Shown here in pieces: positions 13,734 through 22,098 of a stretch of 32,431 nucleotides of DNA. The notes below the pieces were generated by a model, which saw only the letters and a list, made by a program, of their open reading frames with translations, ran no database searches and was not told the origin of the DNA. The position numbers and the translations under genes were made by a program. Position 1 is the first letter of the stretch. Every line of letters begins with the position of its first letter. The stretch covers positions 1 through 32,431 of the forward strand of contig CAZNLJ010000048.1 of assembly GCA_964573725.1 (NCBI GenBank), written 5' to 3'. The DNA is from UBA6168 sp964573725. Its GTDB lineage: Bacteria > Bacteroidota > Bacteroidia > Chitinophagales > Saprospiraceae.

Positions 13734-15391
13734 CGAACAAGGACATGGCCAGGCAGTTCCGGCTGCTGGCGGAATTGATGGAGCTCATGGGGGAAAACCC
13801 ATTCAAGGTCAAATCCTATCGGCAGGCCTATCTTACACTGCGAAGCAGCTCCCTGCCTATCGGAGAAATGGATGCGGAAGCTTTATCCGCCATCAAGGGG
13901 ATTGGCAAAGCGATTTCCGGGAAAATCCTGGAGATACGGCAAAACGGCACCATCTCGCTGCTGGCGCGTTTGCAATCGGAAATTCCGGCCGGGGTTGTGG
14001 AAATGCTGGAAGTTCCCGGCTTGGGCCCCAAGAAAATCCGGACGGTTTGGAAGGAGCTGGGGATAGAGACGCTCGGGGAGCTCCTGTATGCCTGCCAGGA
14101 AAACCGCTTGTTGAGCCTTAAGGGCTTTGGCGAAAAAACCCAACGGGAATGGCAGGAAAAAATCAAGTATTACCAGCGTTCCCGCGGGAGATTCTTGTTC
14201 CCGGACGCCGAGGCGGCCGCCAAAGCGCTCTTGCGGGAACTCGCGGAACGATATCCCGCCGCCCGGGCGGAATGGACGGGAGCAATCCGGCGCGGTTGTG
14301 CGGTCATCGATTCCATCGACATCCTGGTGGCTGCGGATCCGGTTCCGGACCTTTCGGACGGTGCCTGGCTGGAATCCCTGCGGGAGTTGGAGCCGAACCG
14401 CTATGAGGCCGTTTACGGCAACGGTTTTCCGGTGAGACTGACGGTTTGTCTACCTGCGGATTTCGGAACGCTACAGTTCCGGCTGACGGGAAGCGATGCT
14501 TTCCTGGCGTCCTTCGAACGGTTATACCCCGGTATGAGCCGATCCGCCGCCCGGGAAGAATCCGCAATTTTTGACCGTTCCGGCTGTCCGCCCATACCTC
14601 CGGAACGTCGGGACAGCTTGCGTCCGCTCGAAAGGACGGACCCTATATTGGTTTCGGAGGCGGACATCCGGGGTGTCGTTCACGCCCATACCACCTATTC
14701 GGACGGAGCCGACAGCCTTTCGGCCATGGCGGCGGCCGCTGCCGCCGCAGGATACGATTACCTGGGAATCACCGACCATTCCCGTGCCGCCTTTTATGCA
14801 AACGGCCTCCGGGAGGACCGACTCCTCCTACAATGGGATGAAATAGACCGGTATCATGCGTCCTCCCCCGCCATCCGACTGTTGAAGGGGATTGAAAGTG
14901 ATATCCTGTATGACGGATCGCTGGATTACCCGGATGAAATCCTGCGCCAATTCGATTTTATCATCGCCTCGGTCCATTCGAATCTCAAGATGGATATGGA
15001 TAAGGCGACGGCGCGGCTCATCCGTGCCATCGAACATCCTTGTACCACCATACTCGGACATCCGACCGGCCGGCTGCTCCTGAACCGGGAAGGATACCCG
15101 ATTGACCACGAGCGGGTCCTTGCGGCCTGTGCAGCCAATCAGGTAGCGGTCGAACTTAATGCCAACCCCAACCGGTTGGACCTCGATTGGAGGTGGCTGG
15201 AAAAAGCGCTCGAAATGGGGGTCGTGGTATCGGTCAATCCCGATGCGCACAGCCGGGATGGTATCCGCGATATCCGTTACGGGGTCTTGGCCGCCCGGAA
15301 AGGGGGGCTGCCGCCCGACCACTGCCTTACCTGTTATCCGTCGGACAACTTCCTGGCTTTTGCGCGGAAGTCCGCATATTGGAGGACTTGA
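13730..15391 (+). CDS. polX: PolX-family DNA repair protein: degenerate polymerase, intact PHP nuclease domain
   Basis: 553 residues; ATG 13730 overlaps the previous stop. Residues 1-150 hold the 8-kDa and fingers regions with helix-hairpin-helix motifs (IKGIGKAISGKI, VPGLGPKKIRTVW, LKGFGEKTQ). The palm should carry catalytic aspartates in GDIDIL and VDLR; here the sequence is DSIDIL (Ser 195, Asp 197) and VRLT (Arg 236), so two of the three metal ligands are missing. The PHP domain from about 315 keeps its metal-binding set: HAHTTYSDG, GITDHS, GIESDIL, ASVHS, ILGHPTGR and NPDAHS. Bacterial PolX does gap filling and 3'-5' trimming in base excision repair. This one probably retains the nuclease but not the polymerase (inference). 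Confidence 0.9.
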   Translation: MTNKDMARQFRLLAELMELMGENPFKVKSYRQAYLTLRSSSLPIGEMDAEALSAIKGIGKAISGKILEIRQNGTISLLARLQSEIPAGVVEMLEVPGLGPKKIRTVWKELGIETLGELLYACQENRLLSLKGFGEKTQREWQEKIKYYQRSRGRFLFPDAEAAAKALLRELAERYPAARAEWTGAIRRGCAVIDSIDILVAADPVPDLSDGAWLESLRELEPNRYEAVYGNGFPVRLTVCLPADFGTLQFRLTGSDAFLASFERLYPGMSRSAAREESAIFDRSGCPPIPPERRDSLRPLERTDPILVSEADIRGVVHAHTTYSDGADSLSAMAAAAAAAGYDYLGITDHSRAAFYANGLREDRLLLQWDEIDRYHASSPAIRLLKGIESDILYDGSLDYPDEILRQFDFIIASVHSNLKMDMDKATARLIRAIEHPCTTILGHPTGRLLLNREGYPIDHERVLAACAANQVAVELNANPNRLDLDWRWLEKALEMGVVVSVNPDAHSRDGIRDIRYGVLAARKGGLPPDHCLTCYPSDNFLAFARKSAYWRT

Positions 15392-16074
15392 ACGGGGTGT
15401 CCCGCCACACGGCCGGACGATACGGGATAGGCTGCCTTCCACATGCCGGCGTAGATGATACCCCCCGCCATACGGCCGTGACAACAAAGACGGTCAAGCA
15501 GTCCGGATTACAAGCTACCGACGGATCCGGAAGTTCTTCCCTATCCGATTCCCTGCTCAAGCCGGGTTGACTATTTCTTGAAACCGCTCGAATAGGCGGG
15601 AGGCAACCTCGCTCGAACGGATGGACGGTATTGCTGGTGATTAAACCGGCACCGGCGTGTTTTTCGGCGGCTGCACAAGAACCTGCCGGGACAGCGTCTA
15701 ATCCTGCCTATCTATCGCAGTTTTCATGCAGGCAGCACACCAGGACATAATCCGGGGAACCGGAAGGCACCCGGTGTCGAACAACCTTCCAGGAGCACCG
15801 GCCAGTCCTTGTTTTTAAAATTTTCCTAAAATTTTGTTAAAAGTCCCGAACATTTAAGACCGTAAAACGGTTGAGGTGGGTAAATAACCATACAGGTAGA
15901 ATCATACCCAAACAATCCTTACCCGAAAACCAGCCCGACGAGTACGCCGAATCAACAGCTCGGCCTGTCCGAGGGCACCAAGAAAAGAAGGAACGGAAGT
16001 GCATACAAACCAAATTATTTCATTTCAACTGTTTCAAGTCATTCCATAATTTTCATTCTAATTCTTTTTCAATC
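15392..16074. other. Long intergenic region without recognisable gene
   Basis: About 680 bp between polX and the small lipoprotein gene. It contains a spaced inverted repeat ACGGCCG/CGGCCGT (near 15410 and 15472) and an AT-rich run near 15811-15846 that may carry a promoter, with no exact consensus match. The long leader directly before 16075 is AT-rich. No coding frame is convincing. Confidence 0.45.
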
Positions 16075-16281
16075 ATGAAAAAAGTATTCAGCCTTGCAGT
16101 AATCGCTTTGTTTTCGGTATCCTTCCTGTTCACCGCCTGCGGTGACGGTGCAGCTCCGGCAGAGGAAACGACCACGGAAGAACAAACGATGGAGGCTCCT
16201 GCTACAGAGGAGGCTACCATGGAGGAAATGCCTGCCGAAGAAATGCCTGCCGCCGACACCACTGCGGCACCTGCAGAATAA
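16075..16281 (+). CDS. Small acidic lipoprotein
   Basis: 68 residues from ATG 16075. A typical signal (MKKVFSLAVIALFSVSFLF) ends in a lipobox TAC with the lipidated Cys at residue 22. The mature part is about 45 residues of almost only Glu, Ala, Thr, Pro and Met in loose repeats (EETTTEE, EEATMEEMPAEEMPA), strongly acidic and surely disordered. A terminator follows 25 bp later, so the gene is a single unit. Small E/A/P-rich lipoproteins are common in Bacteroidota, but I know no function. Confidence 0.75.
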   Translation: MKKVFSLAVIALFSVSFLFTACGDGAAPAEETTTEEQTMEAPATEEATMEEMPAEEMPAADTTAAPAE

Positions 16282-16306
16282 TCGGAGCTACCGATTGAAT
16301 CCAGGA

Positions 16307-16333
16307 GGGTTCGGCCAACAGCCGAGCCCTTTT
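16307..16333 (+). terminator. Terminator of the small lipoprotein gene
   Basis: GGGTTCGGC pairs with GCCGAGCCC (one G-T pair) around the loop CAACA, followed by TTTT: a standard Rho-independent terminator. Confidence 0.8.
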
Positions 16334-16361
16334 GTGTTTGTACCGGTGTAAACCTTGCGAC

Positions 16362-16390
16362 TTGGAAATGCCTCCGATTTGCTACCTTTG
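16362..16390 (+). promoter_or_regulatory. Promoter of the DedA-family gene
   Basis: TTGG (16362-16365), 17 bp, TACCTTTG (16383-16390): a textbook Bacteroidota -33/-7 pair. It lies just after the lipoprotein terminator and about 125 bp before ATG 16516. Confidence 0.65.
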
Positions 16391-16515
16391 CATCGGGTCG
16401 GGCCTCCGCCTTTCCTTTCATGGCGGTACGTACCTGCGAGGCCGGGTCCACCGTACCGGTTATCCGGTGAGCCCCGGTCCCTACCCCGACGAACGCATAA
16501 AAAACTTTGATCCGC

Positions 16516-17166
16516 ATGCTCGACCTAGCCATTGATTTCATCCTGCATACCAATGAGTACCTGAAGGTCATCGTTGACAACTACGGTCCCTGGATTTATG
16601 TCTTCCTATTCCTCGTCATTTTTGCGGAGACGGGTTTCGTCGTGACGCCTTTCCTTCCCGGGGACGGATTCCTTTTCACCGTTGGTGTCATTGCCAGTAC
16701 AACCGAAGGCAAGTTCGATGTGACCACAGCCATCCTGCTCATGATGGTGGCGGCGATCAGCGGTAACATTGTCAACTACCATATCGGACGCTATCTCAGT
16801 TCCAAGCTGTTGGAGGGGCGGCAATTGAAATTCGTGAATCCCAAATACCTGGACCAAACCCACGACTTCTTTGAAAAACACGGCCAGAAGGCGGTCATCC
16901 TCTCCAGGTTCCTTCCCATTTTCCGCACTTTTGTACCATTTGTGGCGGGTATCTCCAAAATGACCCGGTCCCGCTTCCTGGCATATACGCTTTACGGAGG
17001 TGTTTCCTGGGTCGTCATTTTCACCATGGCGGGGTATTTCTTCGGTACCATTCCCTGGGTGGAGCAGAACCTGTCCTTCATCGTACTCGCCTTGATCATC
17101 ATCACCATCATTCCGGTGGTCACCACGGCCGCCGGTCAGTATCTCAAGCGTAAGCGGGAAGGATAA
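16516..17166 (+). CDS. DedA-family (SNARE-associated/VTT) membrane protein
   Basis: 216 residues from ATG 16516; a TTG at 16507 would add three. The DedA signature is complete: FAETGFVVTPFLPGDGFLFTVGV (residues about 37-59) with the acidic and proline residues of the re-entrant loop, then ISGNIVNYHIGRYLS, and the arginine motif ILSRFLPIFRTFVPFVAGISKM in the second half. Four to six membrane segments are visible. Family members move undecaprenyl phosphate or phospholipids across the membrane and maintain the proton gradient and envelope. Which lipid this one handles is not shown. It is converging with the dehydrogenase gene, whose stop is only 8 bp away. Confidence 0.9.
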   Translation: MLDLAIDFILHTNEYLKVIVDNYGPWIYVFLFLVIFAETGFVVTPFLPGDGFLFTVGVIASTTEGKFDVTTAILLMMVAAISGNIVNYHIGRYLSSKLLEGRQLKFVNPKYLDQTHDFFEKHGQKAVILSRFLPIFRTFVPFVAGISKMTRSRFLAYTLYGGVSWVVIFTMAGYFFGTIPWVEQNLSFIVLALIIITIIPVVTTAAGQYLKRKREG

Positions 17167-17173
17167 CCAGTCG

Positions 17174-18139
17174 TCACTCCTCCTGGCCAAACCCTTCCAG
17201 CGCCGCTATCTTTCGGGCCAGCACCTCGGCATGCTTCCGCTTGGTTTGCAGGGAGGACCCCGCCAGGTGCGGTGTCAGGATGACATGGTCGGAGGCCAAC
17301 AGATAGGCGAGCGGTTCGGGAACCGAATCCAGGTTGAATTCATTGAAAGAGACGTCCTCATACTCCAGCACGTCGAGTGCCGCCCCCAAGATCTTGCCGC
17401 TTTCGAGGTGCCGGACGAGTGCCTCCGTCCGGAGAACCGATCCCCTGGCCGTATTGACCAAATAAATGGGTTTTCGGAAGGAAGCCAGGAACCGGTCGTC
17501 CACATAGTAATGGTTTTCCGGCGAATATGGAAAATGGAGGGAAAGGATGTCCGCCTGTTCGAAGATTTCCGATAAATCCGCCATTTGGGCGAACGCGTCT
17601 CCGTAGCCGGTGCGGTAACGGTCATGAACCAGTACCTTGGTGCGGAATCCTTGCAGCCTTTGCGCCACGGCGCGGCCCATGTTGCCATAACCCAGTAAAG
17701 CGACGGTCTTTCCGCCCAACTCATCACCGCGGTTCGCTTCCCGGAGCCATTGTCGGTTTCGGACCTGAAGGTTCGCCACGGGTATCCGGTGCAGCAAGGC
17801 CAGGAGCAGACCGATGGTGTGCTCGGCCACCTTGTCGGCACTGCCCTCCGGGGAATTCAGGATGCGGATCCCTTTGTGGTGGGCCGTTTCCAGGTCGATG
17901 TGTTCCACCCCTACCCCTTCCCGGGCAATCCATGCCAGTCGGTCCGCTGCCTCCAGCAGGGCCTTGTCCAACGAAAAACGACTCCGGATGACCAAGCCGT
18001 GGTAAGGACCGACGGCTGCCAGGACGGCTTCCCGGGACCAATCGGTCGCAAGGGTGTATTCCATTCCCATCGCCTGGATTTGTTTTAACAATTCCGGGTG
18101 GGGCATATCGATGATAAGTACTTTGCGTGTTGCATCCAT
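17174..18139 (-). CDS. D-2-hydroxyacid dehydrogenase (phosphoglycerate dehydrogenase-like)
   Basis: 321 residues from ATG 18139, just past a promoter. The substrate domain has REGVGVEHIDLETAHHKGI and NSPEGSADKVAEHTIGLLLA. The Rossmann domain has GKTVALLGYGNMGRAVAQRLQG (GxGxxG). The catalytic set is Arg in NTARGSVLR, Glu in LDVLEYEDVSF and His in TPHLAGSS. The length is that of the short form without an ACT regulatory domain. SerA-type oxidation of 3-phosphoglycerate is the nearest reading, but related family members use other 2-hydroxyacids, and no serine gene lies nearby. The insertion EYEDVSFNEFNLDSVPEPL before the last block is longer than usual. Confidence 0.87.
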   Translation of the reverse strand: MDATRKVLIIDMPHPELLKQIQAMGMEYTLATDWSREAVLAAVGPYHGLVIRSRFSLDKALLEAADRLAWIAREGVGVEHIDLETAHHKGIRILNSPEGSADKVAEHTIGLLLALLHRIPVANLQVRNRQWLREANRGDELGGKTVALLGYGNMGRAVAQRLQGFRTKVLVHDRYRTGYGDAFAQMADLSEIFEQADILSLHFPYSPENHYYVDDRFLASFRKPIYLVNTARGSVLRTEALVRHLESGKILGAALDVLEYEDVSFNEFNLDSVPEPLAYLLASDHVILTPHLAGSSLQTKRKHAEVLARKIAALEGFGQEE

Positions 18140-18197
18140 CGTTCCTACATTTGTTTGACTGCCGCAGGGGGCATCCTGCCCGCGGGGGCTCCGCAGC

Positions 18198-18224
18198 CAA
18201 AGGTATCCCACACCCGGTAAACAA
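18198..18224 (-). promoter_or_regulatory. Promoter of the 2-hydroxyacid dehydrogenase gene
   Basis: On the minus strand TTG (18224-18222), 16 bp, TACCTTTG (18205-18198). The -7 box is exact and the spacing slightly short. The leader to ATG 18139 is about 50 nt. Confidence 0.45.
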
Positions 18225-18331
18225 CATCGGTCAAGTTCCTGTTTAGGAGGGCGGGAAGGAACCGGTGCCGTTTTTTTCCGACAGCTGCCATCCCAAGCCG
18301 TTGCCGCGGATATCAAGAAAAAGTAAAGACT

Positions 18332-18856
18332 TTGAAAAAGAATGTATTATCGGAAATTGGCCATTCGCCTCGGAGTTGCGTATCCCTGTTTTGGACTTTG
18401 TTGCTCCCGGCCTGCCTGTCTGCGCAATCGGCCGGGGAAGAGGATGTGTATGAAAGAAAATACGAATGGCGTCTCCGACAGGAAGTGCTGTACGGTTCCT
18501 ATATACCCAAGGACCTGAACGAGGTGTTTGTCGAGCTGAACCGCAAGACGGACGAGCAATCCCGCCAACGCTTCCGGACGGTACCGGAAGAAACCGCCGT
18601 GGAAAAATTGTTCTTCAGCCTGGGAAGATGGATGACCCACAACTGGGGATTGTACGAGGGGTCCCGGTTGTCCAAATATTTCCAGGACCTCGGCATCCAT
18701 CATCCGGATGAGATGGTAACCCTGATGATGATTGCCTACCACCGGAACTTGAACAGGAAATCATTGGACATCAAGCAGCTCATAGAGACCTATCAGGAAA
18801 AAAGCCGGCTTCGCAACCCTTTGGCTGTGCCGGTCGATACAACCGGAAAAGGCTGA
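18332..18856 (+). CDS. DUF6794-type secreted protein
   Basis: 174 residues from TTG 18332 (MKKN...); no ATG gives a better start. A hydrophobic stretch (VSLFWTLLLPACLSAQ) acts as a signal peptide, probably cleaved after SAQ. The mature part matches what I know as DUF6794: YIPKDLNEVFVELNR, then FFSLGRWMTHNWGLYEGSRLSKYFQDLGIHHPDEM and IAYHRNLN. This small domain is common in Bacteroidota as a single-domain protein of unknown function. It stands alone between a divergent dehydrogenase and topA. The TGA stop overlaps an ATG of a following frame that does not look like a gene. Confidence 0.72.
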   Translation: MKKNVLSEIGHSPRSCVSLFWTLLLPACLSAQSAGEEDVYERKYEWRLRQEVLYGSYIPKDLNEVFVELNRKTDEQSRQRFRTVPEETAVEKLFFSLGRWMTHNWGLYEGSRLSKYFQDLGIHHPDEMVTLMMIAYHRNLNRKSLDIKQLIETYQEKSRLRNPLAVPVDTTGKG

Positions 18857-19493
18857 TGCGCCCTGTGTTTGCAAACAACCGTCCCGACGATTCCGAAGCG
18901 CCCTTCCGCAGTTGTGGCGGTGGTCTGAGGTACAGAAAAGAATGGGGCCCGGACTTTCCGTGCCATCGTTTCCTTTCCGCAAGGCGGGCCGAAAAAAAAC
19001 ACCTTTCGCCTGTCGTTTGGTTATTCGCCGGCCATGCCGGCCCCCTACCCTTTTGTGCCGGTGCTTAGGAAATGATATATTTTATTTACAAAAGAATAAA
19101 TATCTGTTCTTGCAATGGTTGCCAATCAAACTAAGGCCAACTGCCGCCGGCAGGAAGGAAGGCCTAGGAGCCGGGACAGGCTAAACCGGACGGCATCCGT
19201 TCCGGTTGGGTCGACGGATTCTATCCTGGGGCATCCGTCCGCTGGTCGACGCTTGGGCAGGTTGGTGCATTTGTCAAATTAATTACTTTTGCCTTCCAGT
19301 TCATGCCTTGCCCGGCGCGCCCAAACGGGTCACCTGCCCCGATGCACTGCGGAATCCCGGCAGCTTACCGGGAACCGCGGCCGGAAAAGGATGCGATGTC
19401 CAGGGAGTATTGCTGCGCGTCCCGGTCCAGAATAAACCCGTGGGATGAGCATGACTGTCCCCGGAATCAGCTTTTGAGAACAAAAAATCAATT
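18857..19493. other. Intergenic region before topA
   Basis: About 640 bp. It contains a topA promoter (19262-19291) and an AT-rich patch near 19070-19115. No gene, RNA or strong terminator is recognisable. The roughly 200-nt topA leader contains no structure I can name. Confidence 0.45.
19262..19291 (+). promoter_or_regulatory. Promoter of topA
   Basis: TTGG (19262-19265), 18 bp, TACTTTTG (19284-19291), a good Bacteroidota promoter. It gives a leader of about 195 nt before the topA ATG. Confidence 0.55.
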
Positions 19494-22007
19494 ATGCCGA
19501 AGAACCTACTGATTGTGGAGTCGCCTGCCAAGGCAAAGACGATAGAAAAGTTCCTGGGAAAGGATTTTACCGTGAAGTCCAGTTACGGACACGTCAGCGA
19601 CCTGCCCAAAGGGGAGTTGGCGGTGGATATCGCCCACCGGTTCGAACCGAAATACGTTGTTTCACCGAACAAGCAGAAAGTGGTGAAGGAGCTGAAGGAA
19701 ACGGTGAAGAAAGTCGATGAGGTCTGGTTGGCGACGGATGAGGACCGGGAGGGGGAAGCCATCTCCTGGCACCTTTGCCGGGTCCTGGGACTGGACGAAC
19801 ACAGCACCAAGCGCATAGTCTTCCACGAGATCACGCAACCGGCCATCCAGCAGGCCATCAAGGTACCGCGTAAGCTGGATCTCAACCTGGTGAATGCGCA
19901 GCAGGCCCGCCGGGTGTTGGACCGCCTGGTCGGCTATGAGTTGTCCGAACTGTTATGGAAAAAAGTGAAGGGCAAGCTCTCCGCAGGCCGGGTCCAATCC
20001 GTGGCCGTGCGACTGATCGTGGAAAGGGAACGGGAGATTCTCGCTTTTGAATCCAGGACCTTTTTCAAGGTGTCGGCTGTTTTCGAGGTGTCGACTCCTG
20101 ACGGGAGAAAGGTACCGCTCAAGGCGGAATCTCCGGTTCAGTTCGACACGGTGGCGGAAGCCGCCGCCTTCCTGGAAGGCTGCAAAGGGGCGGCGTACCA
20201 GATCGGAGCGATTGAAGTGAAGCCTTCTGTCCGGCGTCCGGCAGCCCCGTTCACCACCTCGACCTTGCAGCAGGAAGCCAGTCGGAAGCTGGGTTTTTCG
20301 GTATCCCGGACGATGAGTGTAGCCCAGAAGTTGTACGAATCCGGACATATCACCTACATGCGGACGGATTCGACCAACCTCAGCGAACTGGCACTCAGTG
20401 CCATCGCCCAGGAAATCGAACAGCAATTCGGTGCCCCCTACGTCCACACCCGCCGCTATAAGACGAAGAAGGCAGGTGCCCAGGAAGCGCACGAGGCCAT
20501 CCGGCCGACCTATATCTCCCAGGTTCAGGTCAGCGGTGACCGGGACCAACAGCGCTTGTACGAACTGATCTGGAAACGGACCATCGCCAGTCAGATGTCC
20601 GATGCCCGCCTGGAGCGGACTTTGGTCAAGATATCCATCTCCACCCAGCCGAAGGTCCCCTTGCAGGCCGAAGGGGAAGTGTTGATCTTCGACGGTTTCC
20701 TGAAAGTCTACCTGGAATCCAGGGACGAGGAGGAAGACGAAGCCAAGGGGATGCTGCCGCCCTTGCGGGAAGGACAAGCCTTGTCGTTGGGTTCCTTGTC
20801 CGCCACGGAACGTACGACCCGACCACCGGCCCGATACACGGAGGCCGGACTGGTATCGGCCCTGGAGGAACTCGGTATCGGCAGGCCCTCGACCTATGCG
20901 CCGACCATCACCAAGATCATGGAGGAGAACCGCGGTTATGTGGTCAAGGACAGCCGGGAAGGGGTTCCGCGCGAATTCCGGGTGCTGACCCTGTCCCGGG
21001 ACCAACTGACGCAAAAAACCGAAACGGAGATGAGCGGCGCGGTCAAGAACCGTTTGTTTCCCACGGATATGGGGATGGTCGTGACGGACTTCCTGACCGA
21101 GCACTTCAAGGGCATCATGGATTTCGGTTTCACGGCCGGCATCGAGGAGGAGTTCGACCAGATTGCGGAAGGAAAGAAGCAATGGGACGACATGGTCGGT
21201 CATTTTTATTTTCCTTTTCACGAGCAGGTGGACTTGGTCAAGGAAACCGGTGAAAGGGCATCCGGTGAAAGGATATTGGGAAAAGATCCGGCATCCGGCA
21301 GGACGATATTGGTCCGCATCACCCGTTTCGGCAAACCTGCCGTCCAAATCGGTAGCCAGGATGAGCTGGCGGAGGATGAAAAACCCCGCTTTGCGAACCT
21401 GGCTCCCGGGCAATCCCTGGAGTCCATCACCCTGGAGCAGGCCTTGCGTCTGTTCGAACTCCCCAAGACCCTCGGCGAATACCAAGGCAAGGAAATCGTG
21501 GCGGCGGTGGGTCGTTTCGGCCCTTACCTGAAGTTCGGCGAATTGTCCGTTTCCCTGCCGAAAGGAAAGGACCCTTTGTCGATAGCGCTGCCGGAAGCCA
21601 TCGAACTGATCCGCGAGAAACAGCAGGCGGATGCCCCGATCGGTACTTACCAGGGCTTGCCGATGACGAAAGGCAGCGGCCGTTTCGGTCCGTTCCTGAA
21701 GTGGAACGGCATGTATGTCAACATTCCCAAAAAGTATAATCCGGAAAAGATCACGGTGGACGAAGCGATCGGACTGATTGCCGCCAAGGTGGAAAAAGAG
21801 GCGAATCGCTACATCAAACGTTGGGAAAAGGAAGATATCGCCATTGAAAACGGGCGGTGGGGGCCTTTCATCCGGTACAAGAAAAGCAGCATCACCCTTC
21901 CCAAGGTGGACGGGGTGAAGCCGACGGCCTCGGATGCGGAGCAGTTGACGCTGGAGCAGGTGAAGCAAATCATCAGCGAAGCCGTGCCGGGCGCTTTCAA
22001 GAAATAG
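19494..22007 (+). CDS. topA: DNA topoisomerase I
   Basis: 837 residues, a type IA topoisomerase that relaxes negative supercoils. The Toprim domain begins LLIVESPAKAKTIEKFLG and carries the acidic triad in TDEDREGEAISWHL (residues 81-94). The active-site tyrosine is Tyr 288 in GHITYMRTDSTNLS. The gate and linker domains follow to about residue 590, with PARYTEAGLVSALEELGIGRPSTYA typical of the family. The C-terminus lacks zinc-ribbon cysteines; only Cys 95 and Cys 230 occur in the whole protein. Instead it has repeated GRFGPYLKFG, GRFGPFLKWN and GRWGPFIRYK modules, the usual Bacteroidota arrangement. It is a single gene with its own promoter and faces the methyltransferase gene. Confidence 0.97.
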   Translation: MPKNLLIVESPAKAKTIEKFLGKDFTVKSSYGHVSDLPKGELAVDIAHRFEPKYVVSPNKQKVVKELKETVKKVDEVWLATDEDREGEAISWHLCRVLGLDEHSTKRIVFHEITQPAIQQAIKVPRKLDLNLVNAQQARRVLDRLVGYELSELLWKKVKGKLSAGRVQSVAVRLIVEREREILAFESRTFFKVSAVFEVSTPDGRKVPLKAESPVQFDTVAEAAAFLEGCKGAAYQIGAIEVKPSVRRPAAPFTTSTLQQEASRKLGFSVSRTMSVAQKLYESGHITYMRTDSTNLSELALSAIAQEIEQQFGAPYVHTRRYKTKKAGAQEAHEAIRPTYISQVQVSGDRDQQRLYELIWKRTIASQMSDARLERTLVKISISTQPKVPLQAEGEVLIFDGFLKVYLESRDEEEDEAKGMLPPLREGQALSLGSLSATERTTRPPARYTEAGLVSALEELGIGRPSTYAPTITKIMEENRGYVVKDSREGVPREFRVLTLSRDQLTQKTETEMSGAVKNRLFPTDMGMVVTDFLTEHFKGIMDFGFTAGIEEEFDQIAEGKKQWDDMVGHFYFPFHEQVDLVKETGERASGERILGKDPASGRTILVRITRFGKPAVQIGSQDELAEDEKPRFANLAPGQSLESITLEQALRLFELPKTLGEYQGKEIVAAVGRFGPYLKFGELSVSLPKGKDPLSIALPEAIELIREKQQADAPIGTYQGLPMTKGSGRFGPFLKWNGMYVNIPKKYNPEKITVDEAIGLIAAKVEKEANRYIKRWEKEDIAIENGRWGPFIRYKKSSITLPKVDGVKPTASDAEQLTLEQVKQIISEAVPGAFKK

Positions 22008-22025
22008 GACTTCCCTACCCTGGGT

Positions 22026-22075
22026 CCGACGGGCCTCCTTGGGATCGGGGAAGGTCCCGGCCCGTTGCCCGTCGG
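22026..22075. terminator. Possible bidirectional hairpin between topA and the methyltransferase gene
   Basis: Nine-base arms CCGACGGGC and GCCCGTCGG enclose a 32-base loop with further G/C pairing. It lies between two converging genes, where a shared terminator is expected. It lacks a T-run, so this is tentative. Confidence 0.3.
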
Positions 22076-22098
22076 GGGCTTGCCATCGGGTTGACCAA

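Noticed and set aside
18856..19068. 70-codon frame overlapping the stop of the DUF6794 gene
   Set aside because: No motif, odd composition and no conserved-looking start; treated as non-coding.
19953..21968. 671-codon open frame antisense to topA
   Set aside because: TopA on the plus strand has all family motifs; the antisense frame is a by-product of high GC and has no recognisable domain.
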